Assembly (NCBI RefSeq): GCF_014191305.1
Contig: NZ_JACHWJ010000005.1
Coordinates: 310,001 to 374,000 of the forward strand
Reading direction: 5' to 3'
DNA length: 64,000 nucleotides
Source: Pseudoclavibacter helvolus
GTDB taxonomy: Bacteria > Actinomycetota > Actinomycetes > Actinomycetales > Microbacteriaceae
How positions within the stretch are numbered: the first letter of the stretch is position 1; each line of letters begins with the position of its first letter. A model generated the notes under the pieces. That model worked only from the letters and a program-made list of their open reading frames with translations, was not told the origin of the DNA and did no database searches. The translations under genes were made by a program, and so were the position numbers. This document shows positions 33,225-41,584 of this stretch, one piece after another.

Positions 33225-34493
33225 GTGCCAGCTGCCAACACCCCCCGCCTGCGCGCACGGACGATCGAGGTGCCAGATCCGGGCGATCTCCTCCGTTTCG
33301 CGTCGTCGAGCTCTCCCCTCGTCTGGCTCCGTCAGGGCGACGGCCTCGTCGCGACGGGAAGTGCCTGGCGAGGTGAATTCGCGGGCGAGACGCGCATCCC
33401 AGACTCCGCGGCCGCGTGGCGAAGCGTCGTCGAGGCCGCCGAGATCAACGACGCCGTCGAGGCGACTGGCTCCGGCCTCGTCGCGTTCGGGGCGTTCGCC
33501 TTCGCGGCAGAGTCTGGGGCGCCCAGCGTCCTCGAGGTTCCACAGCTTGTCATCGGACGGCGTGGCTCTGTCGCCTTCGTGACGGCGATCACCGCGGACG
33601 GCTCCGAGCCGAAGCCCCGCCTACCCGAGGTTCAGGGATTCGGAGGCGTCGACGCGGCCGCGGTGCTCGAAGACGGCATCATGACGGCCGATGAGCACCG
33701 CCGTGCCATCGACCGAGCGCTCGACCTCATCCACACTGGCCACCTCTCGAAGGTCGTTCTGGCACGCGAGCAGCACGGGACCCTCCCCGCTGGCGCCGAC
33801 CGCCGCCGCCTGATCGCACGACTCGCTGCCGCGTATCCCGAATGCTGGACCTACGCGGTGGACGGCCTCACGGGCACCAGCCCAGAGACGCTCGTTCGGG
33901 TCCTCGAGCGCCAGGTCTCCGCCCGCGTGCTCGCGGGAACCGCGCCTCGAGGCGGCGACGAGGAGGCCGACGCTCGCGCAGAGGCGCGGCTCCGCCACAG
34001 CGAGAAGAACCTCGCCGAGCATCGCTACGCCGTCGAGAGCGCCCTCGCTTCTCTCGAGACCCTCGACACGCACGACGATCCCGGCACGGGGCTCACGAGC
34101 AGCCGCATCCCCTTCACCCTCAAGCTGCCGAACCTCTGGCACCTGGCAAGCGATATCCGCGGCACCCTCCCCGCGGGCGTGACGGTGCTCGACCTCGTGG
34201 ACGCACTGCACCCGACGGCAGCGGTCGGCGGCACCCCGACGGACGCGGCCCTCGACGCGATCCTCGCCCTCGAGCCATTCGACCGCCTGCGCTACGCGGG
34301 CCCCGTCGGCTGGGTTGGCGCGGGCGGGGACGGCGAGTGGGCCGTCGCGCTCCGCGGAGCGGAGATCAACTCGAGCGGCACGATCACGGCCTTTGCGGGT
34401 GGCGGCATCGTCGCCTCCTCCGACGCGTCCGACGAGTACCGCGAGACGCAGCTGAAGTTCCGCCCGATCGTGGAGGCGCTCCGCGGTGACTGA
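33225..34493 (+). CDS. menF: Isochorismate synthase
   Basis: A 422-residue chorismate-utilising enzyme making isochorismate for menaquinone. Catalytic region: KVVLAREQHGTLP (early lysine), TGTSPETLVRV, ARVLAGTAPRGGDEEAD, the Mg-binding HSEKNLAEH, LWHLASDIRG, LHPTAAVGGTP and YAGPVGW near the end. All belong to the MenF/EntC group rather than anthranilate or salicylate enzymes. GTG 33225 fits the -10 box at 33212. The stop overlaps the ASCH-domain gene start by 8 bases. Confidence 0.92.
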   Translation: MPAANTPRLRARTIEVPDPGDLLRFASSSSPLVWLRQGDGLVATGSAWRGEFAGETRIPDSAAAWRSVVEAAEINDAVEATGSGLVAFGAFAFAAESGAPSVLEVPQLVIGRRGSVAFVTAITADGSEPKPRLPEVQGFGGVDAAAVLEDGIMTADEHRRAIDRALDLIHTGHLSKVVLAREQHGTLPAGADRRRLIARLAAAYPECWTYAVDGLTGTSPETLVRVLERQVSARVLAGTAPRGGDEEADARAEARLRHSEKNLAEHRYAVESALASLETLDTHDDPGTGLTSSRIPFTLKLPNLWHLASDIRGTLPAGVTVLDLVDALHPTAAVGGTPTDAALDAILALEPFDRLRYAGPVGWVGAGGDGEWAVALRGAEINSSGTITAFAGGGIVASSDASDEYRETQLKFRPIVEALRGD

Positions 34494-35025
34494 AGCCAGC
34501 AACGCCAACAGTAACGAAGCGCTCGGACGCACCGAGCTCCCCGGAATCGACCGTGCGGCCGCGGCCGCACTGTGGGAGGACTACCGCGCGGCCTTCCCGG
34601 GGGCCTTCGCAGCGGCACCCGAGTACACGGCCGAGTTCTTCGGCGACAGCGTCGAGCTTGCTGACGAACTGCTTGCGCTTGTTACCTACGGCCCGAAACG
34701 GGCCACTGCCGCCCTCGTGGTGGAGTTCGCCGAGGAGGGTGAGCTGCTCCCTCGGGTCGGCTCGCACTGGATCGCGTGTGACGGGCGGGGGAAGCCCGCG
34801 GTTGTCATCCGCAGCACCGAGCTCCGCATCGGCACCTTCGACAGCGTCGACGCGGCCTTCGCGTACGACGAGGGCGAAGACGACCGCAGCCTCGAGAGCT
34901 GGCGCCGGGAGCACTGGCGCTATTGGGAGCGCACCCGCGCGGCCGTCGGACGCGAGTTCACGCCGGAGCACGAGGTGGTCTTCGAGCGGTTCAGCGTGGT
35001 CTGGCCACCGGAACTCGCAGACTAG
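34486..35025 (+). CDS. ASCH domain-containing protein
   Basis: A 179-residue soluble protein with an ASCH (PUA-like) fold, likely RNA or nucleotide binding. ALVTYGPKRATAALVVEFAEEGE and GSHWIACDGRGKPAVVIRSTE form the conserved strands, and the C-terminal EHEVVFERFSVVW closes the domain. GTG start overlaps menF by 8 bases, so it is co-translated with it, although no functional link is known. It converges on ppk2 with the two stop codons overlapping (CTAG). Confidence 0.85.
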   Translation: MTEASNANSNEALGRTELPGIDRAAAAALWEDYRAAFPGAFAAAPEYTAEFFGDSVELADELLALVTYGPKRATAALVVEFAEEGELLPRVGSHWIACDGRGKPAVVIRSTELRIGTFDSVDAAFAYDEGEDDRSLESWRREHWRYWERTRAAVGREFTPEHEVVFERFSVVWPPELAD

Positions 35026-35873
35026 GCGCTCTCCGCCAGACGCTTCTTCTCGGCCTCGACGTCGAAGTCGGCCGCCGGCCACTGCAGGTCGAAGCCGCGC
35101 AGCGCATCCAGCAGCAGACCCTTCACGACGAGCCTCGAGAACCACTTCTTGTTGGCAGGCACGCAGTACCACGGAGACGTCTCCGTCGACGTGCGCCGCA
35201 GCGCGATCTCGTACGCCTCCTGATACTGGTCCCAGAGCAGTCGCTCGTCGATGTCACCGGGGTTGTACTTCCAGTACTTGTCGGGCCGGTCGAGCCGTTC
35301 CGCGAGACGCGCGCCCTGCTCCTCCTTGGAGATGTGCAGCATGACCTTGATGAGCTTGGTCCCGGATGCTGCCAGTTCGTTCTCGAAATCGACGATCGCC
35401 CCGTAGCGTCGCTCGATTTCCTGGGGCGGCGCAAACGAGCGCACTCGCTGGATGAGCACATCCTCGTAGTGAGAGCGGTCGAAGACGCCGATCTTGCCCG
35501 CTGACGGGAGCTGCTTGCGGATGCGAACGAGGAAGTCCTGCTCGCGCTCCTCGGCGGTCGGCGCCTTGAACGACGCGATCTGCACTCCCTGGGGGTCGAC
35601 CCCTCCGATGACGTGACGGACGATTCCGCCCTTGCCCGAGGTGTCCATACCCTGCAGGAGGAGGAGCACGGATGGCGCCTCGAGCCCGGCGCGCGATGTC
35701 GCAAACATGCGCTCCTGGAGTTCCGCGATCTCGTCGTCGTGCTCGGTGAACAGCGCCGCAGCGTCGGCCTTCTTCCCGCTGAAACCGGGAGTCGAGCCGG
35801 CGTCGACCGAGCTCAGATCGAAGTCGGGGGTAACGCGCAGCACTGCTGCGTCTTCGGTAGTGAAGTGAGGCAT
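35022..35873 (-). CDS. ppk2: Polyphosphate kinase 2 family protein
   Basis: A 283-residue PPK2-type phosphotransferase that uses polyphosphate to phosphorylate nucleoside mono- or diphosphates. Walker A-like LLLLQGMDTSGKGG (70-83), then GVFDRSHYEDVL with the Walker B aspartate, FENELAASGTKLIKVMLHISKEEQ and RPDKYWKYNPGD (lid arginines). Length fits single-domain PPK2 class I or III. AMP versus ADP use is not decided by sequence alone. TAGCCT lies 6 bases before the ATG. Confidence 0.9.
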   Translation of the reverse strand: MPHFTTEDAAVLRVTPDFDLSSVDAGSTPGFSGKKADAAALFTEHDDEIAELQERMFATSRAGLEAPSVLLLLQGMDTSGKGGIVRHVIGGVDPQGVQIASFKAPTAEEREQDFLVRIRKQLPSAGKIGVFDRSHYEDVLIQRVRSFAPPQEIERRYGAIVDFENELAASGTKLIKVMLHISKEEQGARLAERLDRPDKYWKYNPGDIDERLLWDQYQEAYEIALRRTSTETSPWYCVPANKKWFSRLVVKGLLLDALRGFDLQWPAADFDVEAEKKRLAESA

Positions 35874-35879
35874 GAGAAC

Positions 35880-35885
35880 AGGCTA
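35880..35885 (-). promoter_or_regulatory. -10 hexamer TAGCCT of ppk2
   Basis: TAGCCT on the minus strand, 6 bases before ATG 35873. Leaderless type. Confidence 0.45.
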
Positions 35886-35969
35886 ACGCCACAAACTGAC
35901 GCTAGGCTTTGGCTCCGCGAACGGCTTCCACGACGGAGCGGGGGCGTCGCTCAACAGAGGGAGAACCAC

Positions 35970-36179
35970 ATGGGCATCGAAGATCTCACCGGCAAGGCGC
36001 AGGAGTTCCTCAAGGAGCCGCGCGTCACCGAGGCGCTCAAGAGCGAGCAGGCAGAAGACATCAGCGACAAGATCCTCGACGGCGCTGCTGACGCCGTCCA
36101 GAAGGCGACTGGCGACAAGTTCACCGACCAGGTTCAGGGCGCGCGCGACGCCGCCGACAAGGCGGTCGGCAACCAGTAG
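35970..36179 (+). CDS. Small Rv0909-like (MT0933 family) antitoxin-type protein
   Basis: A 69-residue charged helical protein. The start MGIEDLTGKAQEF and the end DKFTDQVQGARDAADKAVG resemble the MT0933/Rv0909 family, annotated as antitoxin-like, and also the general look of CsbD stress proteins. No toxin gene flanks it, so a toxin-antitoxin role is not supported here. GAGGGAGA precedes the ATG by 5 bases. A hairpin 20 bases after the stop ends the transcript. Confidence 0.6.
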   Translation: MGIEDLTGKAQEFLKEPRVTEALKSEQAEDISDKILDGAADAVQKATGDKFTDQVQGARDAADKAVGNQ

Positions 36180-36196
36180 CTCGACCTCAGCAGTTC

Positions 36197-36230
36197 ACGA
36201 AGGGCGTTCGGGAGACCGGGCGCCCTTCGT
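36197..36230. terminator. Hairpin between the small protein and thioesterase genes
   Basis: ACGAAGGGCG (36197-36206) pairs with CGCCCTTCGT (36221-36230), 14-base loop. It serves convergent genes on both sides. Confidence 0.65.
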
Positions 36231-36250
36231 CGTTCGCACGACGCGGTGCG

Positions 36251-36736
36251 CTATTCGCCTGCTCGAGGAACGGCGATCGTGCCTGTCTTCGGGTGCGTCG
36301 TGGGCATCCGGTCCCTGGCGTACGTGATGCTCGAGTAACCGTGGGGTTCCGGCACACCGTCGTCGCCGAGGCTGACGAACACGATCTTCTCGATAGAGAG
36401 GATCGTGCGGCGCGTGATCATGTTGCGCACGACGGCCCGCATCGTCATAGAGGTGCGGCCGAAATGCGTGGCGACGAGTCCCATCTCGATGAGGTCGCCC
36501 TGCTCCGCTGACGCCTCGAAGTTGATCTCCGAGATGTACTTCGTCACGCATCGGTAGTTACCGAGCTGGATGATGGCGTAGATCGCAGCCTCTTCGTCGA
36601 TCCAGCGCAGCAGGCTGCCGCCGAAGAGCGTCCCGTTCGCGTTCAGATCTTCCGGTCGCACCCACTTGCGGGTGTGGAAGTTCATGTCGCCCTCCGCCGC
36701 GGCGAGGGTCTCTGGATTGGTGGATGAGGGGGCCAT
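36251..36736 (-). CDS. Acyl-CoA thioesterase, hotdog fold
   Basis: A 161-residue single-hotdog thioesterase (YciA/cytosolic acyl-CoA thioester hydrolase type). VRPEDLNANGTLFGGSLLRWIDEEAA carries the conserved Asn/Gly and Asp/Glu residues of the active site; YISEINFEASAEQGDLIEM forms the next strands. It would hydrolyse acyl-CoA esters in the cytosol. Chain-length preference is unknown. GGAGGA lies 4 bases before the ATG, so it is leadered. Confidence 0.85.
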   Translation of the reverse strand: MAPSSTNPETLAAAEGDMNFHTRKWVRPEDLNANGTLFGGSLLRWIDEEAAIYAIIQLGNYRCVTKYISEINFEASAEQGDLIEMGLVATHFGRTSMTMRAVVRNMITRRTILSIEKIVFVSLGDDGVPEPHGYSSITYARDRMPTTHPKTGTIAVPRAGE

Positions 36737-36858
36737 CGTTCCTCCGCGGTCTCGTGGTCAGCGTATCGAGCCAGTCTAGGTCCTGACATTCACTCTCTCG
36801 GGCTGCGCCAAGCCCAGGTGGCTAGCCTGCAGAGACGTCGACGGAGGGGGCACCAGTC

Positions 36859-37464
36859 ATGCGATTCTCACGGTCCGCGCGCGCATCCACGGCCATCGCG
36901 GCTCTCGCCCTCGCCGCTCTCGGGTTGAGCGGATGTGCAGCCGCCGCAGCCCCGGAGGCCACCGGCAGTTCTCCGGCTGCGACCGTGACCGTGACCGCAA
37001 CGGCCGCGACGACGCCGAGCGCCCCTGAATCGCCAGCACCAGAGACGGGGACCGCCTGCACCGACTCGACGCAGGCGGCGGTCCTCGAAGACACCCTTCC
37101 CCAAGTCGCGGCATACCCCGACTTCCCCGACGTGCCGTGGGTGGCGGCCGACCCCGACCGCGAGACCTGGGACTCATGCGCGCCCCTGTCCTACGCGGTC
37201 GCCACGCTTGAGGGTGGAACGGCATCAACGCCGAACCACATTCTGCTCTTCCACGGCGGCCAGTTCATCGGGACCGCGACGGCTGACGCGTATGGCTTCT
37301 TCCCCGGAGTCCAGCAGCTTTCCGACACGGCGATCACCGTGACCTACCGCTACCCGCTCCCCGGCGAACCCAACGCGGCTCCGACAGGCGAGGCCGTGGC
37401 GACGTACGCGTGGGACGAGGCAACGCAATCGGTTGTCATGGACGGCGACCTCCCGCCGGTCTAG
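36859..37464 (+). CDS. LppP/LprE family lipoprotein
   Basis: A 201-residue exported lipoprotein. The signal peptide (1-25) ends in the lipobox LSGC with C26 as the lipidated residue, then a Thr/Ala/Pro-rich linker (30-62). The globular part has SYAVATLEGGTASTPNHILLFHGG and RYPLPGEPNA, typical of the actinobacterial LppP/LprE family with no known activity. It is anchored on the outer face of the membrane. GGAGGGGG lies 8 bases before the ATG. Confidence 0.83.
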   Translation: MRFSRSARASTAIAALALAALGLSGCAAAAAPEATGSSPAATVTVTATAATTPSAPESPAPETGTACTDSTQAAVLEDTLPQVAAYPDFPDVPWVAADPDRETWDSCAPLSYAVATLEGGTASTPNHILLFHGGQFIGTATADAYGFFPGVQQLSDTAITVTYRYPLPGEPNAAPTGEAVATYAWDEATQSVVMDGDLPPV

Positions 37465-37492
37465 GCAAACGGCAGGGACCGCCCGCCGATGA

Positions 37493-39328
37493 TCAGCCGC
37501 GGGGCAGCGGCACCTCGATGAGCACGCGCTCGTGTTCGCGCGAGACGAGAGCACGCTCGAGGTCTGCGCGCGTCGCGGCGCGGCAGTAGCTCCAGCCGTA
37601 CGCCGTCGCGAGCGCCTCCAGATCGACCGCGGCAGGCGTGTAGAGCACCCTCGAGTGCGCCTCGACGCTTGCAGTGCGAGCGACCTCGAGATCGTCGAAG
37701 ATTGTGCCCCCGCCGTCGTTGCCAACGATGAGCTGCACGCGAGGCGCCCACTCGCCGCCCTGACCGACCAGGAGCGACGACGCGTCGTGCAAGAACGTCA
37801 GGTCGCCGATGAGCGCGCGCGTCACGCCGCCCTGCGCCGAGACTGGGCCGGCGAGCTGGCTGCCGACCGCGATGCCGAGCGTCGTCGCGACGGTGCCGTC
37901 GATGCCCGCGAGCCCGCGGTTCGAGTGCACGCGGATGGGTTTGCCCGCGACGCGCGCGTCCAGCACGCGGATGAGCGTGGAGGCGCCGAGCACCAGCCGG
38001 TCGTGCGGCCATGTGGCGCTCCACACGGCGTCGACGAGCATGCGCCTGTCGACCTTCGTGCGGGCGACCGCCAGCTCCTGCCTCGCGAAGCGGCTGCGCA
38101 CCGCCTTGTCGCTCGAGCGCGAGGCCTCGATGTCTGGAGCAGGAGTGCGCTCGGCCTCCGCCTCGACGATGTCTCGGCTCGCGAGCACCCACTCCCGGAG
38201 CCAGGCGCGGGACTCGGCACGAGCATCCGAGTCCCCAGCAGGCACCGGATGCACGAGCACGGCATCAACATGCGCCGCGACCGCACGCCCGGGGTTGTAC
38301 GTTTCGCCGCCCGTGGGTCCCACAACGACGGCGTGCACCCCCTCGCGCGCGATGAGATGCGGCACCTCACGGCTAAGCGTCGGGTGCCCGAACACAAGCA
38401 CGCGCTCAACCGAGTCGCGCAGGTCGGGGCGCGGGGAACCTGCGCCGAGCAGCTGACGGTACGCGAGCACGAGGTTGCGCCCGAAGCGCGACCCGCTCGT
38501 CGCCTCGGCGATGAGCGGCCAGCCCCCCTCGTGGGCGACCTTCTCTGCCTCTGGACCGGCCGCGGCACCCGCGATGACGATCGTCCGCGGCCACGCTGTC
38601 GCATCGATCTCGAGCACGTCGGCCGGCGGCGATACCTGCTCTGCTCCAGCGCTCCCGACCGGTTCGACGCCAGCAGCCCACTCGTCCAGCCGCGGCACCG
38701 CAACGCTCAGCGGGTCGCGGAACGCGAGGTTCAGATGCAGCGGGCCCGAGGCCGAGGCGGCACGCAGCGCGAGGTTCTCCGCGAGCGACGCTTCCGCAGG
38801 CGACCCGATCGGCGCATCCACCGTCTCGAACGGAATGCTCGGACCGAAGATGCCGGGTTGAGTTGTCGCCTGGTTCGCGCCGATGCCAAGGAGTTCCTCG
38901 GGCCGGTCGGCGGTGACGGCGACAAGCGGGAGGCCCGCGTGGAAGGCCTCGAGCATTGCGGGGTGCAGGTTCGCGACGGCAGTGCCGGACGTCGTGATCA
39001 CGGGGACCGCGCGCCCCGTCTCGGCGGCGAGGCCAAGCGCGAAGAATCCGGCGGAGCGCTCGTCAAGGCGCACGTGCAGGCGTACCGCGCCGACGCGCTC
39101 CAGCTCGGCCCCCACGAGCGCGAGCGCCTGCGAGCGGGAGCCAGGGCAGACCACAACATCGGTGACGCCGAAACGCACGAGGCCGCCGAGGAAGTCCACG
39201 CTGTAGTCGGTAGCCGGATTGCCGGTGCGAGGCAGCGGAGCTGGCTCCGTCGATACGACAGGCGCCTCAGCACCCGGTGTTGGGCGGTGAGAGTTGGGAG
39301 CTTCGGAGTCGACGTGCCGCTCAGGCAC
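37493..39328 (-). CDS. menD: SEPHCHC synthase
   Basis: A 611-residue thiamine-diphosphate enzyme joining isochorismate and 2-oxoglutarate in menaquinone synthesis. VVCPGSRSQALAL and RLHVRLDERSAGFFALG hold the catalytic glutamate region; TTSGTAVANLHPAMLEA and GDLTFLHDASSLL plus VGNDGGGTIFD give the ThDP/Mg binding site. GTG 39328 was chosen: it lies just inside the stop of the upstream PLDc_N gene, and the first 35 residues are a Pro-rich leader before conserved DYSVDFLGGLVRFGV. An in-frame longer start at 39523 would lie wholly inside that gene and is unlikely. Confidence 0.9.
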   Translation of the reverse strand: MPERHVDSEAPNSHRPTPGAEAPVVSTEPAPLPRTGNPATDYSVDFLGGLVRFGVTDVVVCPGSRSQALALVGAELERVGAVRLHVRLDERSAGFFALGLAAETGRAVPVITTSGTAVANLHPAMLEAFHAGLPLVAVTADRPEELLGIGANQATTQPGIFGPSIPFETVDAPIGSPAEASLAENLALRAASASGPLHLNLAFRDPLSVAVPRLDEWAAGVEPVGSAGAEQVSPPADVLEIDATAWPRTIVIAGAAAGPEAEKVAHEGGWPLIAEATSGSRFGRNLVLAYRQLLGAGSPRPDLRDSVERVLVFGHPTLSREVPHLIAREGVHAVVVGPTGGETYNPGRAVAAHVDAVLVHPVPAGDSDARAESRAWLREWVLASRDIVEAEAERTPAPDIEASRSSDKAVRSRFARQELAVARTKVDRRMLVDAVWSATWPHDRLVLGASTLIRVLDARVAGKPIRVHSNRGLAGIDGTVATTLGIAVGSQLAGPVSAQGGVTRALIGDLTFLHDASSLLVGQGGEWAPRVQLIVGNDGGGTIFDDLEVARTASVEAHSRVLYTPAAVDLEALATAYGWSYCRAATRADLERALVSREHERVLIEVPLPRG

Positions 39329-39881
39329 GAGGCGACCCGTCGCCCTGCGTCCTGTCGTCCTTGTGCTCGATCGGCTCTTCGTCGTGCTCGGCGTCGGTTG
39401 CTTCACCCTTGCGCGGCTTCTTGCCGCGGGGCTCAGGCTTGGACGCCTTGTCTGCCTTGGAGGTCCTGTCGCCGTTCGCGGGCTCGTCAGCGGCGTCCTC
39501 GAGGGCCGTCGCTGCACCGCCATCGCTGACGGGACCCTTCGGCGCCGAGGCAGGGAACTCGACGTCGTCGAGGGCCTTCAGCTCCTCCTCGAGCTTACGG
39601 ATGCGTTCCTCGCTGTCGGACTCGATGCCAATCGAACGGAGGAAGGTCTCGTCGTCGTCCGGAGTGGTCTGGATCGGCCTCGATGCCGCCGCGTTGCCGC
39701 GGACCTTGCCGAAGAAGAGCCACAGGAGAGGGCCGACCACAGGGACCAGCAGCACAACAACAACCCAGACAGGCTTCGGGAGGGCGCGAGTGCGCTTTGT
39801 GTCCGTCATCGCGCAATCGACCACGGCGAAAATGGTCACCGCGACGACGATGACTGCGGCAGTAATGAGGAGGCGAGACAT
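39321..39881 (-). CDS. PLDc_N domain membrane protein
   Basis: A 186-residue protein with two membrane helices (4-22 and 37-57) forming a PLDc_N (phospholipase_D-nuclease N-terminal) hairpin with PVVGPLLWLFFGK. From residue 70 on it is a hydrophilic, acidic and lysine-rich tail. The PLDc_N module is usually fused to phospholipase D or stands alone, with no known activity. It overlaps the start of menD by 8 bases, so menD is probably translated through it. TATCCT lies 9 bases before the ATG. Confidence 0.82.
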   Translation of the reverse strand: MSRLLITAAVIVVAVTIFAVVDCAMTDTKRTRALPKPVWVVVVLLVPVVGPLLWLFFGKVRGNAAASRPIQTTPDDDETFLRSIGIESDSEERIRKLEEELKALDDVEFPASAPKGPVSDGGAATALEDAADEPANGDRTSKADKASKPEPRGKKPRKGEATDAEHDEEPIEHKDDRTQGDGSPRA

Positions 39882-39986
39882 GGTCCCCCGAGGATACGCG
39901 ACTTGCCTCCGCCCGACCTGGTGATGCCTGCGCTCTCCGCGAACCTATTGCGAACCGACTGCGAACCGTGCGCATCCACCCGCTCG

Positions 39987-39992
39987 TAGACT
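39987..39992 (+). promoter_or_regulatory. -10 hexamer TAGACT of the DUF4229 gene
   Basis: TAGACT with 6 bases to ATG 39999. Leaderless type. Confidence 0.45.
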
Positions 39993-39998
39993 TGAGGG

Positions 39999-40448
39999 AT
40001 GAACTCGAAGCGCGCCTGGCTCGTCTATACCGTCATCAGACTGCTCGCGTTCGCGGTGCCCTTCGCGGTTGTCATGCTGGCTCTGCCCGATTGGCAGTGG
40101 AACTGGCTCGCCGGCGCGGCCGTCGGCGCCATCATCAGCGCCTGCATCTCGGTGATCTTCCTACGCGGTACGCGCCAGCAGATGGGGGCGGACCTGCAGC
40201 GTCTCAGTGAGCGCAAGGACTCGCGCACCGCTGACGACAAGGACGAAGACGCGGCTCTCGACACGACCGAGAAGGTCTCGCCGACCGAAGCGGAAGAGAC
40301 CGAAGCGGAACAGACCGAAGCGGAACAGACCGCGGTCGAGCCGAGCGAGGCGACGAAGACCGACGCCGACGCCGACGCCGACGCGACCGACGCTGACCCC
40401 TCTGAGGAGCCGAGCGCCGACGGAGCGCCCTCCGCTCCGCAGCGTTAG
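39999..40448 (+). CDS. DUF4229 domain membrane protein with acidic tail
   Basis: A 149-residue protein. Two helices (8-30 and 35-55) carry the DUF4229 signature RAWLVYTVIRLLAFAVPFAV and FLRGTRQQM. Residues 90-130 are repetitive Glu/Thr/Ala, coded by near-identical 15-bp units ACCGAAGCGGAACAG-like at about 40285-40335, then Asp-Ala repeats. Function unknown; the family is usually found beside menaquinone genes. It converges on menA with overlapping stop codons. Confidence 0.85.
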   Translation: MNSKRAWLVYTVIRLLAFAVPFAVVMLALPDWQWNWLAGAAVGAIISACISVIFLRGTRQQMGADLQRLSERKDSRTADDKDEDAALDTTEKVSPTEAEETEAEQTEAEQTAVEPSEATKTDADADADATDADPSEEPSADGAPSAPQR

Positions 40449-41425
40449 CGCACGTACCCGCTGAAGACGATGCCGAGCCCAAGCAGGAGGGCGTAGGCAA
40501 GGGTCGCGAAGCTCGTCAGCATGAGGGCGAGGATGAGCTCCTTGGGCTTGCGGGCCGTCGACGCGATGAGCACGGCAGGAGCGGCGAGCAGCAGCGCGAA
40601 GAACGTGAAGATCGCGTTGCGGTACGAGATGGCGAAGAGGATCGCGAGCACAAACGGTGCCAGCGTGAAGACACCGAACAGCCAGCGCGCGACAACCGGC
40701 CCGACGAGCACCGCGAGCGTGCGCTTCCCGGCGAGGCGGTCCTGCTCGATGTCGCGGATGTTGTTGACCATGAGCACGGCGCAGGCGAAGAGGCCGACGG
40801 CTGCCGCCATGATCCACACGTTCGTGGAGACGCTGCCGATCTGCACAAACGTCGTGCCGGCCGTTGCCACGAGGCCGAAGAAGACGAAGACGAACACCTC
40901 GCCGAGCCCCGCGTAGCCGTACGGGCGCTTGCCGCCCGTGTAGAACCAGGCGGCGAGGATCGCGGCCGCGCCAACGGCGAGCAGCCACCAGTGGCCGGAC
41001 GTGATGACGAGGAACAGGCCGGCAAGGGCGCCGAGACCAAAGAAAATGAACGCGACGAGTCGCACGCGCTTCGGGTCAACGAGGCCGGAGCCCGTGAGGC
41101 GGGCCGGTCCCACGCGATAGGTGTCGGTGCCCCGGATGCCGTCGGAGTAGTCGTTGGCGTAGTTCACGCCGATCTGCAGGCACAGGGCAACCGCGAGGCA
41201 CGCGAGTGCGCGCACCCAGTGGTACTCGCCGGGCGCCCCGTCGACGATGGCGCCCGCCGTGCCGAGCAGCACGGGGGCGATCGCGAGCGGGAGCGTGCGC
41301 AGGCGAGCGCCGGAGATCCAGGCGCGCGCATCCAGCTTGCGCACCTCACTCGCCTTCGGCCGAGGCCGCTGCGTCGGGTTCACTCGCTGCTGCTTCCGCT
41401 GCTTCTGCTTCTGTTTCTGCGCCAC
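40445..41425 (-). CDS. menA: 1,4-dihydroxy-2-naphthoate polyprenyltransferase
   Basis: A 326-residue UbiA-type membrane enzyme that prenylates DHNA. About nine helices; the Mg-diphosphate motif is VNYANDYSDGIRGTD near 87-101, and the second aspartate motif is NNIRDIEQDRLAGKRT. A 40-residue basic N-terminal extension (KQKQKQRKQQR) precedes it. GTG 41425 has TAGAAT 6 bases upstream. It follows the men pathway directly after the DHNA-CoA step. Confidence 0.93.
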   Translation of the reverse strand: MAQKQKQKQRKQQRVNPTQRPRPKASEVRKLDARAWISGARLRTLPLAIAPVLLGTAGAIVDGAPGEYHWVRALACLAVALCLQIGVNYANDYSDGIRGTDTYRVGPARLTGSGLVDPKRVRLVAFIFFGLGALAGLFLVITSGHWWLLAVGAAAILAAWFYTGGKRPYGYAGLGEVFVFVFFGLVATAGTTFVQIGSVSTNVWIMAAAVGLFACAVLMVNNIRDIEQDRLAGKRTLAVLVGPVVARWLFGVFTLAPFVLAILFAISYRNAIFTFFALLLAAPAVLIASTARKPKELILALMLTSFATLAYALLLGLGIVFSGYVR

Positions 41426-41431
41426 GGAGCG

Positions 41432-41437
41432 ATTCTA
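41432..41437 (-). promoter_or_regulatory. -10 hexamer TAGAAT of menA
   Basis: TAGAAT on the minus strand, 6 bases before GTG 41425. It is the best match to the -10 consensus among the leaderless boxes in this window. Confidence 0.55.
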
Positions 41438-41584
41438 GAGGGCCGCGGGAGTGCGCATCCCTGCGACGACGGCCGAGAACCAGAGAAGCGGCCTCGGCAA
41501 GCCATTCCCATGACGAACGGATGCGTGCAATATGAATGCAGCGACTCCCCCAGCTCCGAGCAACGTCCGTTTCAAAGGAGAACC

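Noticed and set aside
35970-36179. Toxin-antitoxin system
   Set aside because: The small protein resembles an antitoxin family, but no toxin gene lies on either side.
37493-39523. 676-residue form of menD
   Set aside because: The extra 65 residues lie wholly within the PLDc_N gene and are basic and unlike any MenD; the GTG at the gene overlap is better.
37532-39529. 665-codon open frame opposite menD
   Set aside because: Shadow of menD with Arg/His/Val-rich translation and no recognisable domain.
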